Both the position numbers and the translations under genes were made by a program. From positions 310,001 to 374,000 of the forward strand of contig NZ_CP071409.1 in NCBI RefSeq assembly GCF_022647505.1: a stretch of 64,000 nt of DNA, in the 5' to 3' direction. The DNA comes from [Pantoea] beijingensis. GTDB lineage: Bacteria > Pseudomonadota > Gammaproteobacteria > Enterobacterales > Enterobacteriaceae. Each line of letters begins with the position of its first letter. Position 1 is the first letter of the stretch. Below the pieces are notes generated by a model that was not told the DNA's origin, did no database searches, and saw nothing but the letters and a program-made list of their open reading frames with translations. Below are positions 1 through 10,030 of this stretch, in pieces.

Positions 1-1157
1 TGGTAAGTGGCTTCGCGGTTAATGGCGTCGCGGCTCTACACTCCGAACTGGTGGTTAAAGATCTCTTTCCTGAATATCACCTGTTGTGGCCAAACAAATT
101 CCACAATGTCACCAATGGTATTACGCCACGTCGTTGGTTGAAGCAATGCAATCCGGCGCTAGCGTCGTTGATTGATGAGACGCTAAACGTTGAATGGGTC
201 AATAATCTTGATGCCCTGAAAGGATTAGAAGCTTTTGCGGATGATCAGGCATTCCGCCAGCGCTATCGCCAGATTAAGCATGATAATAAACAGCGGTTGG
301 CGAACTGGATTAAGCAACATACGGGTATTGCGGTTAATCCGGAAGCGATGTTTGATATTCAAATTAAACGCTTACATGAATATAAGCGCCAGCATCTGGG
401 GCTACTGCACGTACTGCACTGCTATCGCCAGCTGCGTGATAATCCGCAGCAGGAAACGGTGCCGCGCGTATTTCTGTTTGGCGCGAAAGCTGCTCCGGGT
501 TACTACCTTGCGAAAAACATTATCTACGCGATCAATAAAGTGGCGGAGAAGATCAACAACGATCCGCTGGTGGGCGATCGCTTGAAGGTGGTGTTTATTC
601 CGGATTACCGCATCACCGCAGCAGAGATGATGATCCCTGCTGCCGATCTCTCCGAGCAGATTTCCACGGCGGGTTATGAAGCGTCAGGTACCGGCAACAT
701 GAAACTGGCACTTAACGGCGCACTCACCATCGGTACGCTGGATGGTGCCAATGTTGAAATCGCCGAGCAGGTCGGCGAGGAGAATATCTTTATATTCGGT
801 AAGACCGTTGATGAAGTTAAGGCTCTGAAGGCGAAAGGCTACGATCCCGTTAAGCTTCGCAAAAAGGATAAGCATTTAGATACGCTGTTAAAAGAGATGG
901 AAAAGGGCTTTTTTAGCGATGGTGATAAACATGCCTTTGACCTGTTGCTCAATAGTCTGACAAAGGGGGGCGATCCCTGGTTGGTATTAGCTGATTTTGC
1001 TGACTATTGCGCAGCACAAAAACGAGTGGAAGCACTCTGGCTGGATAAAGAGGCGTGGACCCGTGCAGCAATTCTGAATACTGCACGCACCGGAATGTTT
1101 AGTTCGGATAGGTCTATTCGGGATTATCAAAGCCGTATCTGGCAGGCAAAACGCTGA
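1..1157 (+). CDS. malP: Maltodextrin phosphorylase, C-terminal part (5' end outside window)
   Basis: This is a cytoplasmic PLP enzyme that releases glucose-1-phosphate from maltodextrins. The frame is open from the first bases of the window, so the gene starts upstream; the internal GTG at 51 is not a start because coding continues before it ([20 protein letters not shown]). About 385 C-terminal residues are visible. They include the glycogen-phosphorylase motifs [10 protein letters not shown] and [19 protein letters not shown]; the lysine in GNMK is the expected PLP attachment residue. malQ follows 88 bp downstream in the same direction, the usual malPQ arrangement. In enterobacteria this pair is activated by MalT; the promoter is outside the window. 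Confidence 0.97.
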   Translation, partial: VSGFAVNGVAALHSELVVKDLFPEYHLLWPNKFHNVTNGITPRRWLKQCNPALASLIDETLNVEWVNNLDALKGLEAFADDQAFRQRYRQIKHDNKQRLANWIKQHTGIAVNPEAMFDIQIKRLHEYKRQHLGLLHVLHCYRQLRDNPQQETVPRVFLFGAKAAPGYYLAKNIIYAINKVAEKINNDPLVGDRLKVVFIPDYRITAAEMMIPAADLSEQISTAGYEASGTGNMKLALNGALTIGTLDGANVEIAEQVGEENIFIFGKTVDEVKALKAKGYDPVKLRKKDKHLDTLLKEMEKGFFSDGDKHAFDLLLNSLTKGGDPWLVLADFADYCAAQKRVEALWLDKEAWTRAAILNTARTGMFSSDRSIRDYQSRIWQAKR

Positions 1158-1245
1158 GGCCAGAGCAGGCTAAAACGCTTTCGTTATCGCTGGATTTTTT
1201 GTTAAAGAAGCCGCGTGAAGGGTGACGGGATTATCAGGATATTCA

Positions 1246-3318
1246 ATGGATCTACATCAACTTGATAAGGCCGCGACGGCGGCCGGTATTGCCTCCAGCT
1301 ATATTAATGCGGAGGGAGAGCAGCAGGCGATTGAGGAAACCACCAGACGCCGGCTGCTTGCCGCGATGGGAAAACCCACACTGGTGAGTGCCTCGCCGCT
1401 TCCGGCAGCGAAAGTATTCAGCGGCACGCGCAAGCGTCAGTTGCTGATCGGAGGAAAAGGTTGTTATCGCTGGCACCTACAAACTGAACACGGTAAACAG
1501 CATGAAGGTGAAGTTCAGGCAGGAGAAACCCTTAGTCTGCCATCAAGGCTGGCGGACGGTTATCATCAGTTAACCCTGACCCAGGGGAAGCAGCAGTGGC
1601 CATGCCGCATTATCGTAGCACCGACGCGTTGCTTCGAGCCTGCACCACTGCGTGAAGGGAAAAAACTTTGGGGCACCTGTGTACAGCTCTATACCTTGCG
1701 CTCAGAAAATAACTGGGGGATAGGTGATTTCGGCGACCTCCATACGATGCTGGATAATATCGCCGATCGTGGTGGTGCTTTTATTGGTCTGAATCCCATC
1801 CATTCGCTCTATCCTGCGAATCCGGAAAGTGCCAGCCCCTATAGCCCTTCATCACGTAGATGGCTTAACGTTATTTATATTGATGTCAGCCGCGTTCCAG
1901 ATTTTCAGCAGAGCGAGGCGGCTCAACGTTGGTGGCAGCAAGACACGACGCAGCAGACACTCGCGCAAGTACGGCAGAGTGAGTGGGTTGATTACACTAC
2001 CGTCAGTGAACTGAAAATGACCGCATTACGGCTGGCGTGGCAGCAGTTCTCCACGCGAGCGGAGAACGATACGACGCGCGCGCTTTTTAAGCGCTTTATT
2101 ACCTTAGGCGGCGGTAGTCTGTTTTATCAGGCGGCGTATGACGCGATGCATCAGGCGATGCTAAAACAGGATCCGCAGTTCTGGGGCTGGCCGGTATGGC
2201 CGGAAGCTTATCAGCATGCCCATAACGATGCCGTACAGAAGTTTTGTCAGCAAAATCAGGATGAAGTCAATTTTTGGCTGTGGCTACAGTGGTTGGCCAA
2301 CCTTCAGTTTGATGCGTGCTGGCAGCAGAGTCAGCGGCGCAATATGCCTATTGGCTTATACCGCGATCTTGCTGTCGGCGTAGCAGAGGGCGGATCCGAA
2401 GCCTGGAGCGACCGTGAGCTATACTGCCTGAAGGCTTCGATAGGCGCGCCACCAGATATATTGGGACCGCTCGGGCAGAACTGGGGGCTACCCCCGATGG
2501 ACCCGCACGTTATGGCCGCTCGAGGCTATCAGCCCTTTATTGATTTACTGCGTGCCAATATGGCCAGCTGTGGCGCATTACGCATCGATCATGTGATGTC
2601 AATGTTACGGTTGTGGTGGATCCCTTACGGTGAAACGGCCGATCATGGCGCTTATGTTTATTATCCTGTAGACGATTTAATGGCGATCCTGGCACTGGAA
2701 AGTCAGCGGAATCAGTGCATGGTGATTGGTGAGGATCTGGGAACCGTACCGGTAGAGATCATTGGTAAGTTGCGTGATAGTGGCGTCTATTCATGGAAGG
2801 TGCTCTATTTCGAACAGGAGAGCGCCGATCGCTATCGTGCGCCTGATGCCTGGCAGACGCAATCAATGGCCAGTGCCACAACGCATGATTTACCAACGCT
2901 ACGTGGGTTCTGGGCTTCTGGCGATTTGGCGTTGGGTGAAACCTTGGGGTTGTATCCGGATGAGGTGATATTACGCGGCCTGTACGAGAATCGCGATCGA
3001 CAAAAGCAGGCTCTGTTGAATGCATTGCATCAATACCATTTCGTCCCGAAGCGCTTTGGTAAGCGGGCATCGCACTTATCCATGTCACCTCAACTAAACC
3101 GGGGAATGCATCGCTTCATTGCCGATAGCGGTTGCGCGCTTTTAGGTCTGCAGCCCGAAGACTGGCTGGACATGGCGATGCCGGTCAATATTCCGGGCAC
3201 CACCGATCAGTATCCTAACTGGCGTCGTAAGCTGAGTCACACGCTGGAAGCCATGTTTGCTGATGACGGTGTAAATCGGTTGATTCGGGATATCGATCGT
3301 CGCAGAAAGAAAGCGTAA
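1246..3318 (+). CDS. malQ: 4-alpha-glucanotransferase (amylomaltase)
   Basis: This GH77 amylomaltase transfers glucan chains between maltodextrins, feeding MalP and glucokinase in the cytoplasm. The reading frame extends upstream to 1222, but ATG 1246 (MDLHQLDKAATAAG) matches the E. coli N-terminus and is preceded by an AGGA-like site, giving 690 residues, the usual length. Family signatures are visible: LRIDHVMSMLRLWW with the nucleophile aspartate, GEDLGTVP with the acid/base glutamate, and ATTHDLPTLRGFW. It forms an operon with malP. It converges on nfuA, and the shared terminator hairpin lies just after its stop. E. coli has gntT between malQ and nfuA; it is absent here. Confidence 0.97.
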   Translation: MDLHQLDKAATAAGIASSYINAEGEQQAIEETTRRRLLAAMGKPTLVSASPLPAAKVFSGTRKRQLLIGGKGCYRWHLQTEHGKQHEGEVQAGETLSLPSRLADGYHQLTLTQGKQQWPCRIIVAPTRCFEPAPLREGKKLWGTCVQLYTLRSENNWGIGDFGDLHTMLDNIADRGGAFIGLNPIHSLYPANPESASPYSPSSRRWLNVIYIDVSRVPDFQQSEAAQRWWQQDTTQQTLAQVRQSEWVDYTTVSELKMTALRLAWQQFSTRAENDTTRALFKRFITLGGGSLFYQAAYDAMHQAMLKQDPQFWGWPVWPEAYQHAHNDAVQKFCQQNQDEVNFWLWLQWLANLQFDACWQQSQRRNMPIGLYRDLAVGVAEGGSEAWSDRELYCLKASIGAPPDILGPLGQNWGLPPMDPHVMAARGYQPFIDLLRANMASCGALRIDHVMSMLRLWWIPYGETADHGAYVYYPVDDLMAILALESQRNQCMVIGEDLGTVPVEIIGKLRDSGVYSWKVLYFEQESADRYRAPDAWQTQSMASATTHDLPTLRGFWASGDLALGETLGLYPDEVILRGLYENRDRQKQALLNALHQYHFVPKRFGKRASHLSMSPQLNRGMHRFIADSGCALLGLQPEDWLDMAMPVNIPGTTDQYPNWRRKLSHTLEAMFADDGVNRLIRDIDRRRKKA

Positions 3319-3347
3319 AAAAACGAAGGGCGACCTGAAGGTCGCCC
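3317..3347 (-). terminator. Rho-independent terminator of nfuA
   Basis: The perfect 8-bp stem GGGCGACC/GGTCGCCC (3328-3335 and 3340-3347) has a TGAA loop. On the minus strand it is followed by a T-rich run made by the A tract at 3317-3323. It sits between convergent malQ and nfuA and probably stops transcription from both sides. Confidence 0.85.
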
Positions 3348-3354
3348 GGAGTAT

Positions 3355-3930
3355 TTAATAGTAAGAGTGCTCGCCGCGCTGATGCTCGGTCAAATCGCGC
3401 ACGCCTTTCAGCTCGGGAAATGTCTGCAACAGTTCTTTCTCGATGCCTTCTTTCAGTGTCACATCCACCATAGAGCAACCGTTACAGCCGCCGCCAAATT
3501 GCAGAATAGCGTACCCTTCTTCGGTGATCTCCATCAGCGAGACTTTACCGCCGTGGCCAGCCAGTTGTGGGTTAATCTGCGACTGAAGTTGATATTCGAC
3601 ACGCTCAATCAGTGGCGCATCATCAGAAACTTTACGCATTTTAGCGTTAGGTGCTTTCAGCGTCAGCTGTGAACCGAGATTATCGGTAACGAAGTCGATT
3701 TCCGCGTCTTCAAGGTAAGGTGCACTCAGTTCATCAACATACGCCGAGAGTTTATCGAACTCCAGTTTAGTGTCTGTTGCTTCAACCGCGTCCGGCGGGC
3801 AGTAAGAGACGCCACATTCAGCGCCAGGCGTACCCGGGTTAATTACGAATACGCGAATTTGGGTGCCATCTTCCTGGTTTGACAGCAGTTTTGCGAAGTG
3901 TTCTTGCGCAGAGTCAGAAATACGGATCAT
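3355..3930 (-). CDS. nfuA: Fe-S biogenesis protein NfuA
   Basis: This iron-sulfur carrier protein receives [4Fe-4S] clusters and passes them to target apoproteins, and is important under oxidative stress and iron limitation. At 191 residues it matches the family length. The N-terminal part (about 1-100) is a degenerate A-type domain. The C-terminal Nfu domain carries the cluster ligands in [13 protein letters not shown] (Cys149 and Cys152). It lies 58 bp downstream of gntX on the same strand, as in E. coli. Confidence 0.97.
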   Translation of the reverse strand: MIRISDSAQEHFAKLLSNQEDGTQIRVFVINPGTPGAECGVSYCPPDAVEATDTKLEFDKLSAYVDELSAPYLEDAEIDFVTDNLGSQLTLKAPNAKMRKVSDDAPLIERVEYQLQSQINPQLAGHGGKVSLMEITEEGYAILQFGGGCNGCSMVDVTLKEGIEKELLQTFPELKGVRDLTEHQRGEHSYY

Positions 3931-3988
3931 GGCTATTGCTCAATAGTTGACTAATCTGGTTGGTTATAATACGCCCATCACTGGCGCT

Positions 3989-4672
3989 CTACAAGGTTCG
4001 GCACAGGCACCAAACCTGGATGCTGGCGGCCCCTTCGGCCATTAACAGGCGACTGATTTCATCGACCGTACTGCCTGTGGTGACGACATCATCGATTAAT
4101 GCGATATGGCGCCCACGTAACGCGATTTCAACCCTGAAAGCGTCGTGCAAATTCTTACGTCGTGCCCGTGCGGTTAGCTGATGCTGAATGCGTGAGGGGC
4201 GAACGCGAACGAGTCCGGCAGGACGGTACTCACATCCGATCCAGTGCGACAATTTACGCGCCAGCATATCGGTTTGGTTAAACCCGCGTTGCCATGCACG
4301 ACGCTGATGTAACGGCACAGCAAGAATAAGGTCGGGCCTGGGCAACTGCCGCGTACGGCGTGCATGCAACCAGCTTAGCAAAATTAGCCGCGCCAGCATC
4401 ACAGAGAGTGCGGTAATACGATTAAATTTAAATCGTAGCACCAGTGGGCTCAACGGCGGTTGATAGTTGCTGACGTAAACTAATGTGTGCCACGGCGGGG
4501 GGCGGAGCAAACAGCGGCCACATTCAATATGTGATTGCCCCGCAGGTAACCCACAGCGCGGGCAACTGATTGGGCGCTGAGGTAAATGGCGATAACAGAG
4601 GCTACATATACCATGTTGATAGAGCATTAGCGGTATCTGGCATAGCCAACAACGGCCCGGCATTGGTAGCAT
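3989..4672 (-). CDS. gntX: ComF/GntX family phosphoribosyltransferase-like protein (DNA utilization)
   Basis: This ComF-type protein is required in E. coli for use of DNA as a nutrient; the exact biochemical role is unsettled. ATG 4672 (MLPMPGRCWLCQIPL) was chosen because it matches the E. coli start; the frame runs on to 4834 but there overlaps bioH. The 227-residue product has N-terminal CxxC zinc-type pairs (CWLC, CPRCGLP, CGRC) and a C-terminal type I PRPP-binding loop, ALIDDVVTTGST. It is divergent from bioH with only 33 bp between starts, so the two share a promoter region. The hofMNOPQ genes, also linked to DNA use, lie at 34.7-38.2 kb. Confidence 0.95.
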   Translation of the reverse strand: MLPMPGRCWLCQIPLMLYQHGICSLCYRHLPQRPISCPRCGLPAGQSHIECGRCLLRPPPWHTLVYVSNYQPPLSPLVLRFKFNRITALSVMLARLILLSWLHARRTRQLPRPDLILAVPLHQRRAWQRGFNQTDMLARKLSHWIGCEYRPAGLVRVRPSRIQHQLTARARRKNLHDAFRVEIALRGRHIALIDDVVTTGSTVDEISRLLMAEGAASIQVWCLCRTL

Positions 4673-4705
4673 AACAACCTCCAAATAAAAACAGGACAAT
4701 AACCG

Positions 4706-5479
4706 ATGTCGCAGCTTTACTGGCAGACTGAAGGGACAGGAAATACCGATCTTGTGCTGCTGCACGGATGGGGACTGAACGCAGAAGTATGGCATTGCAT
4801 TATCGATCGGCTTCGCTCGCATTTTCGTCTCCATCTGGTGGATTTACCCGGTTATGGCCGTAGCAATGGCTGGACGGCGATGTCGTTAGATCGGATGGTA
4901 GAGGTCATTGAAGCGCACATGCCGGAACGGGCTATCTGTCTTGGGTGGTCGCTGGGCGGCTTGGTTGCCAGCCAGATGGCGCTTCGTTACCCGTCGCGCG
5001 TGCAGGGAATTATTAATGTTGCTACTTCCCCTTGTTTTACCGCACGAGAAGCATGGCCGGGTATTAAACCAGAGACGTTACTTAGCTTTCAGCGCGAGTT
5101 AAGCGGTGATTTTCAGCGTACCGTTGAGCGGTTTCTTGCTTTGCAAACGCTGGGAACCGAACGTGCACGTCAGGACGCCCGCATCTTAAAAAATGTGGTG
5201 TTGTCACTGCCTATGCCTTCGGTAGAAGTGTTGGATGGAGGGCTGGAGATTTTACGTACTGTGGATTTGCGTGAGCCGATGACGGCGTTAACGCTGCCGC
5301 ATTTGCGCATTTATGGCTACCTGGACGGTTTGGTACCGCGGAAAGTCGCGACACTTCTGGATAAACAGTGGCCGGAAAGCCAATCGGTAGTGTTAGAAAA
5401 AGCTGCACATGCGCCCTTTATTTCGCATCCTGAACTGTTCTGTGAACAGTTAATTGAATTTAAAAAATATTTTCAGTGA
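4706..5479 (+). CDS. bioH: Pimeloyl-ACP methyl ester carboxylesterase
   Basis: BioH cleaves the methyl ester of pimeloyl-ACP, ending the BioC/BioH route to the pimelate moiety of biotin. It is an alpha/beta hydrolase of 257 residues. The catalytic triad is visible at the E. coli positions: Ser82 in GWSLGG, Asp207 in [11 protein letters not shown] and His235 in [10 protein letters not shown]. It is transcribed alone, divergent from gntX. A hairpin follows at about 5500. Confidence 0.97.
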   Translation: MSQLYWQTEGTGNTDLVLLHGWGLNAEVWHCIIDRLRSHFRLHLVDLPGYGRSNGWTAMSLDRMVEVIEAHMPERAICLGWSLGGLVASQMALRYPSRVQGIINVATSPCFTAREAWPGIKPETLLSFQRELSGDFQRTVERFLALQTLGTERARQDARILKNVVLSLPMPSVEVLDGGLEILRTVDLREPMTALTLPHLRIYGYLDGLVPRKVATLLDKQWPESQSVVLEKAAHAPFISHPELFCEQLIEFKKYFQ

Positions 5480-5499
5480 CAGGCCGTTGTCTTCTGCTG

Positions 5500-5524
5500 C
5501 CGCCATCGATATGGCGGTGTTATT
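5500..5524 (+). terminator. Probable terminator of bioH
   Basis: The hairpin CCGCCAT-CGAT-ATGGCGG (5500-5517) is followed by TGTTATT, 20 bp after the bioH stop. The stem is perfect but the T-tract is short, so confidence is moderate. Confidence 0.5.
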
Positions 5525-5595
5525 AACATCCTGAAATAGAATTGGAGATTTTGAAAATCTCAGTAATACTTGATGGCGTGAGCAAGGCCGCTTAT

Positions 5596-5656
5596 ATCCT
5601 GAATAACTTGAGTTGCAGAGTGACCAGTACACCTGCGACCTGAAGTATAGCGGGGC
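5596..5656. repeat. Dispersed imperfect palindromic intergenic repeat (copy 1)
   Basis: Outer motifs are ACTTGAGTTGCAGAGTGACC on the left and CCTGCGACCTGAAGTAT on the right, roughly complementary to each other. The same motif pair recurs in other intergenic gaps of this window (near 20.45, 38.4-38.85, 39.6, 40.9, 55.4 and 59.7 kb). No ORF is associated. Confidence 0.55.
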
Positions 5657-5765
5657 GATTCTCGTTATTTTAATGCCCAGGGAGCATGGGTAGATTTCTT
5701 TCTCTCGGCACCTTCTCTGGTTTGCGGCTGCACACATCCAACACAATCCTAAGGAGAGATATTGT

Positions 5766-6047
5766 ATGAATGTTTTGAAAACAGTTGCTGCAACGTTAGT
5801 CGTGGGTTCTGTTTCTTTTGGTGCGCTGGCTGCGGAAGAGGTTACCAAAGAACAGGTTGATACTATGAAACTGGAGAAGGTCGCGACCGTGACTACCACG
5901 GCTGAAACGACGTCACCGATGGATGCGAAGCAAAAGCTCTCTCAACTGGCTGATGAAAAAGGCGGGAAATACTTCCTGGTCATCGCGGGTCGCGAGCATG
6001 GAAGAATCAGCGCAACGGCTGATGTTTATAAAGATCCTGCCCAGTAA
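5766..6047 (+). CDS. DUF1471 (YhcN/BhsA-type) periplasmic small protein
   Basis: This 93-residue secreted protein has a clear signal peptide (MNVLKTVAATLVVGSVSFGA, with predicted cleavage after ALA at about residue 22). The mature part has the pattern of DUF1471 proteins: variable linker, then KLSQLADEKGGKYFLVIAGR ending in a short beta strand (RISATADVYK). Family members are stress- and biofilm-associated periplasmic proteins, often present in several paralogues; the specific paralogue cannot be named from the sequence. A strong AAGGAGAG ribosome binding site lies just upstream. It sits alone between bioH and feoB and converges on feoB. Confidence 0.85.
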   Translation: MNVLKTVAATLVVGSVSFGALAAEEVTKEQVDTMKLEKVATVTTTAETTSPMDAKQKLSQLADEKGGKYFLVIAGREHGRISATADVYKDPAQ

Positions 6048-6117
6048 CACGAGTGATATATATGCTGTATTGTCATCCGTCGACCAGTGCAGGAGCACAG
6101 CGAGGATAGCACAGTAG

Positions 6118-6143
6118 CAGGCATGCCAGAGCAGGCGTGCCTG
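6118..6143 (+). terminator. Possible terminator after the DUF1471 gene
   Basis: The stem CAGGCATGCC/GGCGTGCCTG (6118-6127 and 6134-6143) has one wobble pair and a six-base loop, followed by a weak T-containing stretch. It lies between the convergent DUF1471 and feoB genes. Confidence 0.4.
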
Positions 6144-6223
6144 TGTTCAATGTTGCCCCTTCTATGCACCGTATGGCGGGATAGCGTCAGTATGCCTTAC
6201 GCACGTGTGAATATGGGCGTCCG

Positions 6224-8536
6224 TTAACCGTGATTACATTGTTTCGAACACCCCTTACACTGCCCCTCTGAAAGGGTATTTATCGGGATGAGCATCGGTT
6301 TTACTTTGATTTTTCTTAACGTCCCGACCACCACAATATTGAAGATGATCACCAGTGAGATCGCGATAAGACTGGTTTTGGGATGTTGCTGGAAGGTCGC
6401 TGCTTGGTAAAACAGTGTCGCCAGTGAGTAGGCCAGGTTAAGTCCCCACAGAATGGAAAAAAGCATCCACCGCCGGCTACTTTCACGGGCGATAGCGCCC
6501 ATCACCGAGACGCAAGGAACATACAACAGGACAAATAGCAGATAGCTGAAGGCCGCGGCGTCATTGGCAAATTTTCGACTCATCATCCCCATTGCCCCCG
6601 AAGCCATCTCACCGTCGCCCTTACTGGCTTCAATCGGATTTGCTAACACGCTGAGACTGAATGTCGCCTTCAGGCCTTGCCATGTTTCATCCAGCGCATC
6701 GACTAATTCACCACGCAGACTGAACTGACTGGCATCAAACGCGTTATCGTTAATGGCTTCAGCGGTATAGAGCGTATTTAACGTCCCAACCACCACCTCT
6801 TTCGCCATTGCCCCGGTAACGAGTCCCACGGTGGCCTGCCAGTTATCATTATGCACGCCAAAAGGTGCAAGCAGCGGTGTGATTGCCCGGCTGACGGTCG
6901 CCAGCGCCGAGTCATTAATATGGCTGACGGGCTGGCCACTAAATGAAAAACTGTTCAGGGCGCCAATGAGCATGCTGGCGATAACGATCACTTTACCGGC
7001 GCGCAGTACAAAACCCTTCAGGCGTTGCCAGGTTTGCAATAGCAGGCTTTTCAGATGCGGTACGTGATACACCGGCAGTTCCATCACAAAGGGGCTGGCT
7101 TCACCACGCATCAGTGTATGCTTCAGCAGCAATCCGGTCAGAATTGCCATAACAATGCCAATGATATAAAGGCTGAACACCACCAGTGCGCCTTTTTGTC
7201 CAAAGAACGCAGCGGCAAAGACGGCAAAAATCGCCAGGCGTGCACCGCAGGACATAAAGGGCGCCATCATTACGGTAATCAGGCGTTCACGCGGTGCGTC
7301 CAGCGTACGTGCGCCCATTACGGAGGGCACATTACAGCCAAAGCCAACAATCAGTGGTACAAAGGATTTTCCGGGTAGTCCCAGCGCCTGCATGAGCCTG
7401 TCCATGACAAACGCCGCACGCGCCATATAACCGGAGTCTTCCATAAAGGAGAGAAACAGGTACATCATACCGATCTGGGGGACCAGCGGCAGTACGGTAT
7501 TAATACCGCCGCCGATCCCTTGAGCCAGAAACACCGTTAGCCACTCAGGGAAATGCAGCGCCCAGCCCACCCATTGCAGACCGTGAATAAACAGTGCGGC
7601 GGAACCGATATCAAACAGCGGCTGTAGTGCACCGCCAATATTGATCGCCAGCAGAAACATCAGGTACATCATCAGCAGAAAGATAGGCAAGCCCAGCCAG
7701 CGATTGAGAATGATGCGATCGAGGCGTTGCGATAGACGATTCGGTGTAGCCAACTTGCAGTTGCTTACCGCCGCGCTAATTTCTTCAATTACGTGGTAGC
7801 GTGCAGCAACAATTGTTAGTGCCGCCTCTTGCGTTAGCTGCTGTTGCAGTGGGAGCAATAGATCCCGCGCGATATGACCGGCCTGTGAAGCACTATAGAT
7901 ATCACCTTCCAGCATCTGCAATGCGAGCCAGCGCCGTTGCGCCGCTGAACGCTGTGCTGGCATAGCGTCAGCCAACACGGTAGTCGATTGTATAATCTCC
8001 GGTGGATAGGGAATGCTCAATGCGGGCGCAGCGAGCGTGAAGCTATCGATGGCCTGTTTAAGCGCCTCAATACCCTGGCCACGGGTTGAGACCAGCGGAA
8101 TAACCGGGCAGCCGAGCTGCAGTGCCAGCGCATCCACATCAATCTCTATTTGCTGGCTTTCAGCAATATCCAGCATGTTTAGCGCCACGATACAGGGGAC
8201 GCCAAACTCCCGCAGTTGCAGGGTAAGGTAGAGATTCCGCTCCAGATTGCTGGCATCCACCACGTTAATCAGCAAATCTGCATCGTTGCTGAGAATATAG
8301 TGACAGGCAATCTGTTCATCTAATGAGCCGTGCTGAGAAAGGGTGATAAGCGAATAGGTTCCGGGCAGATCAACCAGCCGTACGCGGTACTCGCGAGTAG
8401 TGAACTGGCCCTCTTTACGCTCAACGGTGACGCCTGCCCAGTTACCAACGCGTTGACGGGCCCCCGTCAACTGATTAAACAGTGTGGTTTTACCTGCGTT
8501 TGGGTTGCCAATCAGGCCAATGGAACAGTTTTTCAT
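6224..8536 (-). CDS. feoB: Ferrous iron transport protein B (G-protein-coupled Fe2+ permease)
   Basis: FeoB imports Fe(II) across the inner membrane. At 770 residues it has the family length. The N-terminal cytosolic G domain shows G1 GNPNAGKTT (10-18), G3 DLPG (56-59) and G4 NMLD (120-123). The C-terminal half holds the Gate/nucleoside-transporter-like membrane segments, with [15 protein letters not shown] and [13 protein letters not shown]. The tail ends in a cysteine-rich [11 protein letters not shown]. It overlaps feoA by 4 bp (ATGA), showing translational coupling. No feoC follows; the DUF1471 gene lies within 180 bp of its stop on the opposite strand. Confidence 0.97.
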   Translation of the reverse strand: MKNCSIGLIGNPNAGKTTLFNQLTGARQRVGNWAGVTVERKEGQFTTREYRVRLVDLPGTYSLITLSQHGSLDEQIACHYILSNDADLLINVVDASNLERNLYLTLQLREFGVPCIVALNMLDIAESQQIEIDVDALALQLGCPVIPLVSTRGQGIEALKQAIDSFTLAAPALSIPYPPEIIQSTTVLADAMPAQRSAAQRRWLALQMLEGDIYSASQAGHIARDLLLPLQQQLTQEAALTIVAARYHVIEEISAAVSNCKLATPNRLSQRLDRIILNRWLGLPIFLLMMYLMFLLAINIGGALQPLFDIGSAALFIHGLQWVGWALHFPEWLTVFLAQGIGGGINTVLPLVPQIGMMYLFLSFMEDSGYMARAAFVMDRLMQALGLPGKSFVPLIVGFGCNVPSVMGARTLDAPRERLITVMMAPFMSCGARLAIFAVFAAAFFGQKGALVVFSLYIIGIVMAILTGLLLKHTLMRGEASPFVMELPVYHVPHLKSLLLQTWQRLKGFVLRAGKVIVIASMLIGALNSFSFSGQPVSHINDSALATVSRAITPLLAPFGVHNDNWQATVGLVTGAMAKEVVVGTLNTLYTAEAINDNAFDASQFSLRGELVDALDETWQGLKATFSLSVLANPIEASKGDGEMASGAMGMMSRKFANDAAAFSYLLFVLLYVPCVSVMGAIARESSRRWMLFSILWGLNLAYSLATLFYQAATFQQHPKTSLIAISLVIIFNIVVVGTLRKIKVKPMLIPINTLSEGQCKGCSKQCNHG

Positions 8537-8772
8537 GCTTTCTCCTGCTCACCCAACGGTTCGAGCTGCAGCAGCGCTAAATCTTTTTTACGTAGCATCA
8601 AACTGACGCGGCGTGTTTCGATTTGCAACGGATCGCCGAGTGGCGCAATGCGCACGACATTAAAGACCGAACCTGGTAGCAGGCCGAGTGAAAGGAGTTT
8701 TTGCCGATAGGCTGCACCGACGGAAGCAGTAAACCCAATGATTTTATAGCGCTGTTTGGCAAGAAGTTGCAT
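8533..8772 (-). CDS. feoA: Ferrous iron transport protein A
   Basis: FeoA is a small SH3-like cytosolic protein needed for FeoB function. ATG 8772 ([14 protein letters not shown]) was chosen: it is preceded by a GAGGTG ribosome binding site at 8-nt spacing and gives 79 residues, close to the usual 75. The frame extends to 8802 without such support. The core [20 protein letters not shown] and [15 protein letters not shown] is nearly identical to E. coli FeoA. It is the first gene of feoAB, with a Fur box 32 bp upstream. Confidence 0.95.
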   Translation of the reverse strand: MQLLAKQRYKIIGFTASVGAAYRQKLLSLGLLPGSVFNVVRIAPLGDPLQIETRRVSLMLRKKDLALLQLEPLGEQEKA

Positions 8773-8803
8773 GAGTGAGCACCTCGTAAAACGATACCGC
8801 AAT

Positions 8804-8822
8804 TTTAATGAGAATTATTATC
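8804..8822 (-). promoter_or_regulatory. Fur box upstream of feoAB
   Basis: Read on the minus strand, the 19-mer GATAATAATTCTCATTAAA matches the consensus GATAATGATAATCATTATC at 14 of 19 positions. It lies in the feoA promoter region, so iron repression of feoAB by Fur is expected. The stretch on to 9106 (about 280 bp) holds no gene I can support. Confidence 0.75.
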
Positions 8823-9106
8823 GTTAACTTTGACATAAAACAATAACCGGAAGGATAGCCGGTGAGGACCTTATCGGGCAGTTAGCAAAGGTTACCGTTA
8901 TGCGAGAGGTTCACGAGATATATCGCTGCAATTTCAGGAAAAGGCTTACTGTCTTCAGATTTTATCTCTGTTATATCCCTCATGCTTGCCGGTGCGCTGT
9001 AGCACCCGTCGTGATAAGCATCGCGCTAACAAAAACAGAAAAAACGTACTGGCTAAGTCACCCTCTCCGTTGCAAAAATGTTTGACAGACAAGGAATGCC
9101 GACGCT

Positions 9107-9970
9107 ATGAACACAATGACACACCAACTCCCTCAAGGGATTGCGCTGACTCTTCATCAACCTGACCACCAGACGGCAGCCCTGCCGGTTATCGTGTTAT
9201 GTCACGGTTTTTGTGGTATTCAGGATATTTTATTGCCCGCTTTCGCGCGCCATTTTACCGGTGCCGGTTTCTGCACCGTCACGTTTGATTACCGGGGATT
9301 CGGCGCCAGTGAGGGCGAGAGAGGCCGCCTGGTGCCCGCGATGCAGATCGAGGATATTCTCACCGTAGTCGATTGGGTTAAAGCTCGGCCGGAAGTGGAT
9401 AAAAAACGTATAGGGCTATGGGGAACTTCATTTGGTGGTTGTCATGTTTTTGGTGCGGCGGCAAAAAGCGCGGATATAAAATGTATCGTCAGCCAGTTGG
9501 CCTTTGCTGACGGTGAAGAAATTGTCACCGGGAAGATGTCTGATGAAGAAAAAAGTGGCTTTCTGCTTACACTGGACAAAATGGCCGCAAAGCAGCAGAC
9601 AACGGGCAAGGAGATGTTTGTCAGCGTGACTCGCGTATTAAGCGATGAGGAGTCAAAGGCCTTCTTCGAAGAGAACCGGGTTCGCTATCCGGCGATGGAT
9701 AGTAAAATTCCATTCCTGACGGTGAGAGAAACCTTGCAGTACAAACCTGCAGAGAATGCCCGCCAGGTCAGTTGTCCAACGCTGGTCGTGGTGGCTGGTG
9801 ACGATAAGGTTAATCCGCCCGAGCAGGGTGTGGCGTTATTCGATGCCGTCAAAGCGAATGATAAACATCTGCACATAGAGAAGGGCGCTCACCACTATGA
9901 GATGTACAGCGGCGAACATTTTGAGCGTGTAGTAAAAATCCAGACGGAGTGGTTTACACGCCATCTGTAA
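9107..9970 (+). CDS. Alpha/beta hydrolase, dienelactone-hydrolase-like
   Basis: This predicted cytosolic serine hydrolase of 287 residues has an unknown substrate. The fold signatures are clear: oxyanion region LCHGFCGIQD, nucleophile Ser108 in LWGTSFGG, acid Asp232/233 in VVVAGDDKVNPP and His262 in KGAHHYEMY. The GFGASEGERG segment is typical of the hydrolase_4/DLH group. A GGAAT-type ribosome binding site precedes ATG 9107; ATG 9116 is an alternative. It lies between feoA and yhgF, which are adjacent in E. coli, so it is an accessory gene at this site. It is transcribed alone and converges on yhgF. Confidence 0.8.
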   Translation: MNTMTHQLPQGIALTLHQPDHQTAALPVIVLCHGFCGIQDILLPAFARHFTGAGFCTVTFDYRGFGASEGERGRLVPAMQIEDILTVVDWVKARPEVDKKRIGLWGTSFGGCHVFGAAAKSADIKCIVSQLAFADGEEIVTGKMSDEEKSGFLLTLDKMAAKQQTTGKEMFVSVTRVLSDEESKAFFEENRVRYPAMDSKIPFLTVRETLQYKPAENARQVSCPTLVVVAGDDKVNPPEQGVALFDAVKANDKHLHIEKGAHHYEMYSGEHFERVVKIQTEWFTRHL

Positions 9971-9983
9971 TCGGCGCGCCATA

Positions 9984-10005
9984 ACGGGGAGAACGTTCTC
10001 CCCGT
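9984..10005. terminator. Bidirectional terminator palindrome
   Basis: A perfect 22-bp palindrome (arms ACGGGGAGAAC and GTTCTCCCCGT) lies between the convergent hydrolase and yhgF genes, 13 bp after one stop and 25 bp from the other. T-tracts are poor on both sides. Confidence 0.55.
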
Positions 10006-10030
10006 CAGGCTTTAAAGCGCATGCGTTGCG

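Noticed and set aside
5450..5899. 149-codon minus-strand frame downstream of bioH
   Set aside because: It crosses the bioH terminator hairpin, a repeat copy and the start of the DUF1471 gene on the opposite strand, with no family features.
8900..9085. 61-codon open frame between feoA and the hydrolase gene
   Set aside because: It has no ribosome binding site and no recognisable sequence, and lies in a promoter region.
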